Positions 1 to 5,661 of a stretch of 8,477 bases of DNA are shown one piece after another (position 1 is the first letter of the stretch; every line of letters begins with the position of its first letter). The stretch is from JBKHDT01 sp049974825 (GTDB taxonomy: Bacteria > Pseudomonadota > Gammaproteobacteria > Halothiobacillales > Halothiobacillaceae), in assembly GCA_049974825.1 (NCBI GenBank), contig JBNGDJ010000101.1, positions 1 to 8,477 of the forward strand, written 5' to 3'. Under the pieces are notes generated by a model. It had not been told where the DNA came from, made no database searches, and saw nothing but the letters and a program-made list of their open reading frames with translations. Made by a program: the position numbers and the translations under genes.

Positions 1-79
1 ACGCGGGCTCCGCCAGCTGACGCGTTTAGCTGGCGTTAGCCCACAAAGCCAAGGAGGGCTTTGTGCAGAGTTTCCTAAG
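1..79. repeat. Truncated composite hairpin element, left copy
   Basis: This is the right-hand part of a structured intergenic repeat whose left part lies outside the window. A first hairpin pairs CGCCAGCT (11-18) with AGCTGGCG (28-35), extended by GGGCT (5-9) with AGCCC (38-42). A second pairs CACAAAGCC (42-50) with GGCTTTGTG (57-65). Read on the - strand, 42-75 matches 8438-8471 at 33 of 34 bases. The decamer CGGGCTCCGC (4-13) recurs at 1353-1362, and the edge CCTAAG (74-79) recurs at 1439-1444, so this copy belongs to the same composite family as the array at 1283-1444. No reading frame of note. Its mobility and function are unknown. Confidence 0.75.
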
Positions 80-232
80 CCAGGTCGGGGATGACACCGT
101 GTTGCGTTTTCCGAGAGGGCGGGTCATGACCCGTTCGCGAACCGGTCCTCCGCTTGCAGGGAGGGCCCTGTGCACCGGTCGGCAGATCCGGCCGGGTATT
201 CGAATTCACCATCTCGAGGAGAGTAAGCAGCC
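80..232 (+). promoter_or_regulatory. Palindrome-rich leader upstream of ybaB
   Basis: This non-coding stretch lies between the left repeat and ybaB. It holds several perfect palindromes in close succession: CGGGTCATGACCCG (120-133), GTTCGCGAAC (133-142), and ACCGGT at 141-146 repeated at 174-179, enclosing a CAGGG/CCCTG hairpin (157-161 with 166-170). I find no convincing sigma70 promoter; the best attempt, TTGCGT at 102-107, has no good -10 partner. The ybaB-recR transcript probably starts here or further left, but the sequence does not show where. It lacks the conserved loop motif of 4.5S RNA, so I do not call it ffs. Confidence 0.35.
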
Positions 233-559
233 ATGTTCAAGGGCGGAATGGGCAACCTGATGAAGCAGGCGCAGCAGATGCAGGAAAACCTGCAGAAGGC
301 GCAAAAGGAGCTGGAAACCATGGAGGTGACCGGCGAGGCGGGCGCAGGCATGGCGCGGGTCACCATGACCGGCCGGCACGAGGTGCGTCGCATCGAGATC
401 GACGACAGCCTGATGGGCGATGACAAGGAAATGCTGGAAGACCTGATCGCCGCGGCGGTCAATGACGCCGTGCGCCGGGTCGAGGAGGAGAGCAAGGCCC
501 GTATGGAGGGCGTGACCTCGGGCATGGGACTGCCGCCGGGCTTCAAGATGCCGTTCTGA
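233..559 (+). CDS. ybaB: YbaB/EbfC family nucleoid-associated protein
   Basis: This encodes a 108-residue DNA-binding protein of the YbaB/EbfC family, nearly the length of the E. coli protein (109). Family members form dimers that bind and compact DNA. The gene is typically beside recR, with a proposed link to recombination and repair. Visible features are a Gln/Lys/Glu-rich N-terminal helix (residues about 8-30, likely coiled coil), a central beta segment around residues 38-58 containing GRHEVRRIEID, a second long helix (about 65-92), and the usual Gly/Pro/Met-rich tail ending LPPGFKMPF. The start follows a GAGGAG ribosome-binding site at 214-219, somewhat far from the ATG. recR begins 13 bases after the stop, so the two are almost certainly co-transcribed. 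dnaX, often upstream, is not in view. Confidence 0.95.
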   Translation: MFKGGMGNLMKQAQQMQENLQKAQKELETMEVTGEAGAGMARVTMTGRHEVRRIEIDDSLMGDDKEMLEDLIAAAVNDAVRRVEEESKARMEGVTSGMGLPPGFKMPF

Positions 560-572
560 GTATCCTGCCACC

Positions 573-1172
573 ATGCAGTTCTCCCCACTGGTCGACGGGC
601 TGATCACGGCCCTGCGCCGCCTGCCCGGGGTCGGTCAAAAAAGCGCACAGCGCATGGCGCTGCACCTGCTTGAGCGCGACCGCGAAGGCGCCCTGAGGCT
701 GGCCGGGGCCTTGGGGCAGGCGGTCGAGCGGGTCGGCCAGTGCGCCTCCTGCCGCATGCTTACCGAAGAGCCGGTCTGTTCGATCTGTCGCAGCGGCCAT
801 CGGGATCGGTCCCTGCTCTGCATTCTGGAGACCCCGGCAGACCTGATGGCGCTTGAGCATTCCGGTGCCTACTCCGGGTTGTATTTCCTGCTGCTTGGCC
901 GACTGTCTCCGCTCGATGGTGTCGGGCCCGAGGAACTCGGCCTCAAGGGGCTGGAGCGTCGCCTGGATGAAGGCGAGGTTCGGGAGGTGATTCTCGCGAC
1001 CAGCGCGACCGTCGAGGGCGAGGCGACGGCCCATTACGTGGCAGAGCTGGCTCGTCAGCGGGGCATCGAGGTCAGCCGGATTGCCCAGGGTGTGCCCATG
1101 GGCGGCGAGCTTGAATATGTGGACGGCAACACGCTGGGCCTGGCAATGACCGGGCGCCGGCAGTTCGAGTGA
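573..1172 (+). CDS. recR: Recombination mediator protein RecR
   Basis: This encodes a 199-residue RecR, near the usual length of about 200. RecR works with RecO (and RecF) to load RecA onto SSB-coated single-stranded DNA at gaps. In order: an N-terminal helix-hairpin-helix (LPGVGQKSAQR, residues 17-27), a four-cysteine zinc finger (C57, C60, C69, C72), a Toprim domain (about 80-175, including LETPADL near 85-91), and a C-terminal segment with GVPMGGELEYVD (173-184). All zinc ligands are intact. The ATG at 573 lies 13 bases after the ybaB stop with only a weak ribosome-binding site, suggesting translational coupling. No terminator follows the gene directly; the hairpin array begins about 110 bases downstream and has no T-tract. 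Confidence 0.98.
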   Translation: MQFSPLVDGLITALRRLPGVGQKSAQRMALHLLERDREGALRLAGALGQAVERVGQCASCRMLTEEPVCSICRSGHRDRSLLCILETPADLMALEHSGAYSGLYFLLLGRLSPLDGVGPEELGLKGLERRLDEGEVREVILATSATVEGEATAHYVAELARQRGIEVSRIAQGVPMGGELEYVDGNTLGLAMTGRRQFE

Positions 1173-1282
1173 ATTGTCCCCAGCAAAATCATGCACCAAG
1201 CGCTCCCTGGCTTCCTGTGTCCGGACCCGGGCCGGGTTCGACCAGTCAACAGCTTGCCCAAGTGCGCCTCGGGCCACCCTTG

Positions 1283-1444
1283 CCTAAGGAAACTCTGCAT
1301 AAATCCATCCATGGATTTGTGCGGCAACGCCCGGGCCGATACATGCTCGGCCCGGGCTCCGCGATTCAATGGCTTACGCCATTGTGCGGCAGGGCATCCG
1401 TGCCCTGCACGGGAAGGTCTGCATTTGTGCAGACCTTCCCTAAG
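1283..1444. repeat. Composite five-hairpin intergenic element
   Basis: Five hairpins stand side by side. (a) 1297-1322 has an AAATCCAT/ATGGATTT core (1301-1308 with 1311-1318). (b) GCCCGGGCCGA (1329-1339) pairs with 1347-1357 across 11 bp. (c) CAATGGC (1367-1373) pairs with 1378-1384. (d) GCAGGGCA (1389-1396) pairs with 1401-1408. (e) GGGAAGGTCTGCA (1411-1423) pairs with 1428-1440 across 13 bp. All stems are perfect except one T-G wobble pair in (a). The ends are imperfect inverted repeats (GGAAACTCTGCA at 1288-1299; TGCAGACCTTCCC at 1428-1440), and CCTAAG occurs at both edges. TTGTGCGGCA is directly repeated at 1317-1326 and 1382-1391. It resembles a MITE or REP-like cluster with no coding capacity. 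A role in transcript ends is possible but not shown. Confidence 0.8.
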
Positions 1445-1465
1445 ATTCCGTGACCGGCGAACCAC

Positions 1466-1503
1466 TCAATAATTATTGTTTATCGATCGATTGCTTTTAT
1501 CTG
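1466..1503 (+). promoter_or_regulatory. AT-rich promoter-like patch
   Basis: An abrupt AT-rich stretch in GC-rich surroundings contains two perfect palindromes, AATAATTATT (1468-1477) and ATCGATCGAT (1482-1491). A loose sigma70 reading is TTGTTT (1476-1481) with TATCTG (1498-1503) at 16-bp spacing, each matching only about three of six consensus bases. It lies about 170 bases upstream of the exported-protein gene and is the most promoter-like sequence there. It could also be an operator or a binding site for a bending protein. Confidence 0.3.
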
Positions 1504-1674
1504 GGGCAACGCCTGCGTACCATCACGCCTTGAACCTGCCGATTGATGGAGGCTGCCCGTCGGCCTGGGACAGAAACTGCCCGGGCATGGGCGTCTCTGG
1601 CCTGGCCGAGGTGCTGGGGTGAGCTCCCACGCAGGTCGGCTTTATTCGCTTTGCTGCCCGAGAGGTGCCCTTCC

Positions 1675-2169
1675 ATGTTTGTTCGATTCAGCCGATTGCC
1701 GGTTTTGTTGTTGCTTGCCCTGTTTGCATTTTCTGCTCAGGCCGAGACCGTGTCGGTGGGCGATGCCCTGCCGGCGCTTGAGTTCGAGGATCAGAACGAT
1801 CAGGCGCGGGACTTTCCCGGCGATGCGCGATTGATCTTCTTTGCCGGCGACAAGGCCAGCGGGGAGATGTCCTCCGAGGCGCTGGCCTCCATGAGTGCCG
1901 AGCAGATGGAGGCGGCCGGGCTGGTCTATTTGATGGATGTCAGTCCCATGCCCGGATTTGTCACCCGCATGTTCGTGCTGCCGGGCCTGAGAGAGCGCCC
2001 CTACCCGATCCTCCTGGCGCGCGAGGATGGGCAGACCGACTTCATGCCGATCCGCGAAAAGCATGTGACCGTCATACGGCTGGACGAGTCACGGCGTATT
2101 GAGTCCATCGAGTTCGTGGAAGAGGCGAAGGCGCTTCAGGACATGCTGGATCCGAAGTCCGCATCCTGA
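1675..2169 (+). CDS. Exported thioredoxin-fold-like protein without cysteine
   Basis: This encodes a 164-residue protein. A short signal peptide has Arg at 4 and 7, a Leu/Ala core at 8-19, and a likely cut after AQA at 21-23, so the mature protein is probably periplasmic. The mature start, VSVGDALPALEFEDQND, resembles the opening of redoxin/AhpC-like thioredoxin-fold domains, and later strands (LIFFAGD; RPYPILLAREDG; VTVIRLDE) fit that fold. The whole protein contains no cysteine, so a thiol redox activity is ruled out. YtfJ-like periplasmic proteins are a possible comparison. I do not know the function. The ATG at 1675 is chosen for the signal peptide and an AGAGGT ribosome-binding site (1661-1666). 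It converges on prmA with 24 bases between the stops. Confidence 0.7.
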   Translation: MFVRFSRLPVLLLLALFAFSAQAETVSVGDALPALEFEDQNDQARDFPGDARLIFFAGDKASGEMSSEALASMSAEQMEAAGLVYLMDVSPMPGFVTRMFVLPGLRERPYPILLAREDGQTDFMPIREKHVTVIRLDESRRIESIEFVEEAKALQDMLDPKSAS

Positions 2170-2193
2170 CACGCCCCGATCGCGCCGGCATGA

Positions 2194-3093
2194 TCAGTCC
2201 CGTCGGCCGTGAATCAGGACCCAGTCGCCAGAAGATTCTATTTCGGCGATGACCAGGCCGGCCTGTCGGCAGGCATCGGCTACGGCATCGGCCTGTTCAC
2301 GGAGCACGCCGGACAGCGCGAACCGACCGCCGGGCACAAGGTGTGCGGCCAGCGTGGGGGCAAGCTCGATCAACGGGTTGGCGAGAATGTTGGCCACCAC
2401 CAAGTCGAAACCCTCGTCCGGGGCCAGCCCTTCAGGCAGGGTAGCGACCAGCCGGGGTGGCTCAATGCCGTTGGCGGCGGCATTGTCGGCGGTGGCGGTC
2501 AGGGCCTGCGGGTCGATGTCGACGCCGCGCGCCGTGTCCGCCCCCAGTTTGAGCGCGGCAATCGCGAGAATCCCTGAGCCGCAGCCGAAGTCCAGCACGC
2601 GCTCGCCGCCCCGAACCTGTGACTCCAGCCAGCCCAGGCACAGGGCGGTGGTTGGATGGTTGCCCGTGCCGAAAGCCAGCCCCGGATCAAGCATCAGGTT
2701 GACGGCCGTCGGATCCGGCGGGGTACACCAGCCAGGGACCACCCACAGCCGCTGGCCGAAACGCTGCGGCTGGAATTCATCCATCCACTTTCGGGTCCAG
2801 TCCTGGTCTGGCAACTCCTGCCAGTCGAAGCTGTCCAGCAAGTGAACGGGCAGGGCGTTGTGCAGGCTCCCCATGACAGCGGCGGGGTCCTGGTCGGCCG
2901 CAAATAGCCCGATCACACGCACGCTGGGCCAAAGCGGGGTTTCTCCCGGCGCCGGCTCCAGAACCGGCACGTCGTCCGTATCAAGCAGGGTGACCGAGAG
3001 CGCGCCGGCCGCCAGCAGTGCTTCCTCGGCGGCCTCGACCTGAGCCTCGGGCACCGCCACGCTCATCTGCACCCAGCCACTGGTATCGGCCAT
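2194..3093 (-). CDS. prmA: Ribosomal protein L11 methyltransferase PrmA
   Basis: This encodes a 299-residue SAM-dependent methyltransferase that trimethylates ribosomal protein L11 (E. coli PrmA has 293). The N-terminal substrate-recognition domain spans about 1-120. The methyltransferase domain has LDPGLAFGTGNHPTT (135-149), SAM-binding motif I VLDFGCGSG (166-174), acidic motif II GVDIDPQA (190-197), and the VANILANPL motif (233-241). The loop reads FGTGNHPTT where FGTGTHPTT is more familiar; that position varies between homologues. The ATG at 3093 overlaps the accC stop by one base (TGATG), indicating translational coupling. The frame stays open further upstream into accC, but those residues are not PrmA-like. 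It is the last gene of the aroQ-accB-accC-prmA unit, and no terminator hairpin is visible after it. Confidence 0.96.
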   Translation of the reverse strand: MADTSGWVQMSVAVPEAQVEAAEEALLAAGALSVTLLDTDDVPVLEPAPGETPLWPSVRVIGLFAADQDPAAVMGSLHNALPVHLLDSFDWQELPDQDWTRKWMDEFQPQRFGQRLWVVPGWCTPPDPTAVNLMLDPGLAFGTGNHPTTALCLGWLESQVRGGERVLDFGCGSGILAIAALKLGADTARGVDIDPQALTATADNAAANGIEPPRLVATLPEGLAPDEGFDLVVANILANPLIELAPTLAAHLVPGGRFALSGVLREQADAVADACRQAGLVIAEIESSGDWVLIHGRRD

Positions 3094-4439
3094 CAGTCCA
3101 GGTCCAGCTTCTTGTGCAGGTAGTGGATGTCCACGCCGCCGGCCTGGAAGGCATGATCGGCCAGCAGTTCGCGGTGCAGCTCGATATTGGTCCGGATGCC
3201 CTCGATGATCATCTCCTGCAGTGCGCCGCTGCAGCGGCCCATCGCCACATCCCGGCTTTCGCCGTGGCAGATCAGCTTGCCGATCATCGAGTCGTAGAAC
3301 GGCGGGACGGTATAGCCGTTGTACAGGTGAGAGTCCACGCGCACACCCGGTCCGCCCGGCCAGTGCAGGTTGGTAACCCGGCCCGGACTGGGAATGAAGC
3401 TGCGCGGGTCTTCGGCATTGATGCGGCACTCCAGAGCGTGGCCGCGCAGCACGATGTCTGACTGGGTGAAACGCAGCGCGTCGCCGGCGGCGACCCGGAG
3501 TTGTTCCTTGACCAGGTCGACCCCGGTGATCATTTCGGTGACCGGGTGCTCGACCTGCAGGCGGGTGTTCATCTCGATAAAGTAGAACTCGCCGTTCTCG
3601 AACAGGAATTCGAAGGTGCCCGCACCGCGGTAGCCCATGCGTCGGCAGGCCGCCACGCAGACTTCCCCTATTCGTGCACGCTGCTCGTCGGTGATACCCG
3701 GAGCCGGTGCCTCCTCGACGACCTTCTGATGCCGGCGCTGAACCGAGCAGTCACGCTCGCCCAGGTGAATCGCATTCCCGTGGCTGTCGGCCAGAACCTG
3801 AAACTCAATATGCCGCGGGTTGACGAGGAACTTTTCCATGTAGACCTGCGGATTGCCGAAAGCCGACTGGGCCTCGGCGCGGGTCATTTCGATGGCATTG
3901 AGCAGGTGCGCCTCGGTGTGGACCACCCGCATGCCCCGTCCACCGCCGCCCCCGGCCGCCTTGATAATGACCGGGTAGCCGATTTCCCGCGCCAGCGCCA
4001 GGTTGACCTCCGGGTCCTCTCCCAGGGCCCCTTCCGATCCGGGCACGCAGGGCACCCCTGCCGCACGCATGGTCTCCTTGGCGGTGACCTTGTCGCCCAT
4101 CAGCCGAATGCTGTCGGCCGTGGGGCCGACGAATACGAAGCCGGACCTTTCGACCTGCTCGGCAAAGGCGGCATTTTCGGAGAGGAAGCCGTAACCGGGA
4201 TGAATGGCCACCGCGTCGGTGACCTCCGCGGCGGAGATGATCGCGGGAATGTTCAGGTAGCTGTCTGCCGAGCGGTCTCCCCCGATGCAGACCGACTCGT
4301 CCGCCAGCCGGACATGCTTGAGGTCTCGGTCGGCCGTGGAGTGCACGGCCACCGTTTCGATGCCCATTTCCCGGCAGGCGCGCAGGATGCGCAGGGCTAC
4401 CTCGCCACGATTGGCAATCAGGACTTTCTTGAGCGTCAT
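3093..4439 (-). CDS. accC: Acetyl-CoA carboxylase biotin carboxylase subunit AccC
   Basis: This encodes a 448-residue ATP-grasp enzyme (E. coli AccC has 449) that carboxylates the biotin on AccB using ATP and bicarbonate, the first half-reaction of malonyl-CoA synthesis in the cytoplasm. The N-terminal domain begins KKVLIANRGEVALRI (4-18). ATP-binding lysines are at K117 and K160, and the glycine-rich loop GGGGGRGM at 163-170. Metal and catalytic residues in EMNTRLQVEHPVTE (289-302) include E289, N291, R293 and E297, with E277 and R339 also present. All expected active-site residues are intact. It starts 10 bases after accB with only a modest G-rich ribosome-binding site (GGGG, 4444-4447) and overlaps prmA by one base. 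Confidence 0.98.
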   Translation of the reverse strand: MTLKKVLIANRGEVALRILRACREMGIETVAVHSTADRDLKHVRLADESVCIGGDRSADSYLNIPAIISAAEVTDAVAIHPGYGFLSENAAFAEQVERSGFVFVGPTADSIRLMGDKVTAKETMRAAGVPCVPGSEGALGEDPEVNLALAREIGYPVIIKAAGGGGGRGMRVVHTEAHLLNAIEMTRAEAQSAFGNPQVYMEKFLVNPRHIEFQVLADSHGNAIHLGERDCSVQRRHQKVVEEAPAPGITDEQRARIGEVCVAACRRMGYRGAGTFEFLFENGEFYFIEMNTRLQVEHPVTEMITGVDLVKEQLRVAAGDALRFTQSDIVLRGHALECRINAEDPRSFIPSPGRVTNLHWPGGPGVRVDSHLYNGYTVPPFYDSMIGKLICHGESRDVAMGRCSGALQEMIIEGIRTNIELHRELLADHAFQAGGVDIHYLHKKLDLD

Positions 4440-4449
4440 GGTGACCCCG

Positions 4450-4917
4450 TCACTCGATAATGAACAGGGGCTGGTCGAACTCGACCGGCTGGCCGTTCTC
4501 GATCAGGATCTGGCGTACCGTGCCCGAGACGTCGGACTCGATCTGGTTGAACATCTTCATCGCCTCGATGATGCACAACGTGTCTCCCTGCTTGACCTGC
4601 TGCCCCACCTCAACGAAGGGGCGCGCAGTCGGCGAGCTGGCGCGATAGAAAGTACCGACCATCGGCGAGCGTACCGCATGCCCGTCCGGCTCGGCCGAGG
4701 CGGATTCGGCCCCGGCATTTGCCGAAGAGTCTTGCACGGCCGCCGGTGCCTGCGGTGCAGCCGCGGCATGGACCGGGGCAGGCGCGGCCGGTACGGCTGC
4801 CGGCAGGCTGCTGTGTCGGGAGATGCGTACGGATTCTTCGCCCTCGTGGATCTCGATCTCGGCCACGCCGGATTCCTCCAGCAGCTCGATCAGCTTCTTG
4901 ACTTTGCGAATGTCCAT
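4450..4917 (-). CDS. accB: Acetyl-CoA carboxylase biotin carboxyl carrier protein AccB
   Basis: This encodes a 155-residue biotin carboxyl carrier protein (E. coli has 156). It carries the carboxyl group from AccC to the carboxyltransferase AccAD. The N-terminal segment MDIRKVKKLIELLEESG is typical of the family. Residues about 37-78 form an Ala/Pro-rich flexible linker. The C-terminal biotinyl domain (about 80-155) has SPMVGTFYR (84-92), the protruding thumb around 94-101, and the biotin attachment motif EAMKM (118-122) with K121 as the modified lysine. An SD-like GGAG (4926-4929) lies 8 bases before the ATG. The gene follows aroQ by 25 bases and precedes accC by 10, in the order common in gammaproteobacteria. 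Confidence 0.98.
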   Translation of the reverse strand: MDIRKVKKLIELLEESGVAEIEIHEGEESVRISRHSSLPAAVPAAPAPVHAAAAPQAPAAVQDSSANAGAESASAEPDGHAVRSPMVGTFYRASSPTARPFVEVGQQVKQGDTLCIIEAMKMFNQIESDVSGTVRQILIENGQPVEFDQPLFIIE

Positions 4918-4942
4918 GCGGGTTGCTCCGAAAACGGGGTGT

Positions 4943-5395
4943 TCAATGGGATGTCGCGGTTTCCAGGCGCCGGATCACTGCCTCCAGGGCGAGCTCATAG
5001 CCGATCGGCCCGAAGCCGGCGAGTACGCCGGCGGCCACGTCCGAAAGATAGGAATGATGACGGAACGGCTCGCGCGCGTGGATATTGGAAAGATGTACTT
5101 CGACAAAGGGCAGGGCAACGCCAAGCAGTGCATCGCGCAGGGCAATGCTGCTGTGCGTGAAGGCGGCCGGATTGATGATGATCCAGGCCGTGCCGTCGTC
5201 CGCCGCCGCGTGAATGCGTTCGATCAGTTGATGTTCGGCGTTTGACTGCAGGTGCTGCAGCTCATGGCCGGCTGCGCGCGCCTGCGCCTGAAGCCGGTCC
5301 ACGATATCGTCCAGGCGTGCATGCCCGTACTTGTCGGGTTCGCGTCGACCGAGCAGGTTGAGGTTGGGACCGTTGAGCAGCAGTATTGATGCCAT
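4943..5395 (-). CDS. aroQ: Type II 3-dehydroquinate dehydratase AroQ
   Basis: This encodes a 150-residue type II dehydroquinase, the usual length, which forms dodecamers and converts 3-dehydroquinate to 3-dehydroshikimate in the shikimate pathway. Visible signatures are LLNGPNLNLLGRREPDKYG (6-24) with the catalytic tyrosine Y23 in the lid loop, the INPAAFTHSS segment (74-83) with H81, and VEVHLSNIHAREPFRHHS (98-115) with E99, H101 and R112. The ATG at 5395 is chosen because MASILLLNGPN is the normal start; the open frame upstream adds 15 unrelated residues. An AGGA ribosome-binding site sits 5 bases upstream. It heads the aroQ-accB-accC-prmA unit and is separated from dsbD by a terminator. 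Confidence 0.97.
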   Translation of the reverse strand: MASILLLNGPNLNLLGRREPDKYGHARLDDIVDRLQAQARAAGHELQHLQSNAEHQLIERIHAAADDGTAWIIINPAAFTHSSIALRDALLGVALPFVEVHLSNIHAREPFRHHSYLSDVAAGVLAGFGPIGYELALEAVIRRLETATSH

Positions 5396-5516
5396 GCGCG
5401 TCCTGGGTGAGGGCTGGATGGTGCCCGTGCGTCGTGCCATGCGGCGCGGGCCCTTGTCGTGGCAAGCTGTGCATGAAGCAGGTCACGGCCTGTCCCCGCT
5501 TGCCTGAATTGCCCGC

Positions 5517-5545
5517 ATTTTGCCTGATGGCGTGCAGGCTGTCCA
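5517..5545 (-). promoter_or_regulatory. Candidate sigma70 promoter for aroQ-accB-accC-prmA
   Basis: Read on the - strand, TGGACA (5540-5545; five of six bases of the -35 consensus) is followed after exactly 17 bases by CAAAAT (5517-5522; four of six of the -10 consensus). It lies directly beyond the dsbD terminator and about 120 bases before the aroQ start, where a promoter for the downstream unit is needed. The remaining leader (5396-5516) shows nothing else I recognise. Confidence 0.45.
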
Positions 5546-5562
5546 TGTTGGCGCAAGGTTCA

Positions 5563-5602
5563 TAAAAAATGGGCGACGATCCTTGGAAGATCGCCGCCCA
5601 TT
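5563..5602 (-). terminator. Rho-independent terminator after dsbD
   Basis: On the - strand a 14-bp stem (5589-5602 with 5568-5581, containing one G-T pair) closes a 7-base loop, and is followed by a run of T (complement of the A run 5564-5569). It starts 59 bases after the dsbD stop and should end the cutA-dsbD transcript before aroQ. The A residues on the other side of the stem give it no useful T-tract in the + direction. Confidence 0.9.
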
Positions 5603-5661
5603 CGCACATTTTGTTGTCGGGGGTGCGTCGGGCCGGCTTTCGTGACCCGGGACGCTGTAGA

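Larger units (their letters stand above)
1173..1674. other. Long intergenic region with hairpin array
   Basis: No gene is supported in these 502 bases. The first 110 (1173-1282) show no clear structure. Positions 1283-1444 hold the composite hairpin element, and 1466-1500 is a sharply AT-rich patch. The rest (1501-1674) leads to the exported-protein gene. An in-frame extension of that gene to 1543 is open, but it would place 44 unrelated residues ahead of a clear signal peptide, so it is not used. Confidence 0.7.

Noticed and set aside
11..42. Integron attC site (GTTAGCC-like end near 35-41)
   Set aside because: The core-site consensus does not fit, no integrase or cassette genes are seen, and the shared CGGGCTCCGC and CCTAAG joints tie this sequence to the hairpin family at 1283-1444.
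80..232. 4.5S RNA (ffs) upstream of ybaB
   Set aside because: The conserved signal-recognition loop motif (GGTCCGGAAGGAAGCAGC type) is absent.
1411..1440. Rho-independent terminator for recR
   Set aside because: The stem is strong but is followed by TAAGATTCCG with no T-tract, and it lies about 240 bases beyond recR. It is better explained as part of the hairpin element.
1283..1444. CRISPR array
   Set aside because: The units are adjacent hairpins of differing sequence, with no constant direct repeat separated by spacers of uniform length, and no cas gene is present.
1543..1674. N-terminal extension of the exported protein to 1543
   Set aside because: The extra 44 residues are not conserved-looking and would bury a clear signal peptide that has its own ribosome-binding site at 1661-1666.
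3094..3429. Longer PrmA reading frame reaching into accC
   Set aside because: The added residues are the out-of-frame reading of accC. PrmA normally begins at the ATG at 3093, which overlaps the accC stop.
3501..4460. A long + strand open frame (319 codons) opposite accC
   Set aside because: It lies antisense to a fully conserved AccC, its translation is rich in Arg, His and Asp with no recognisable domain, and such frames arise from the codon bias of GC-rich genes.
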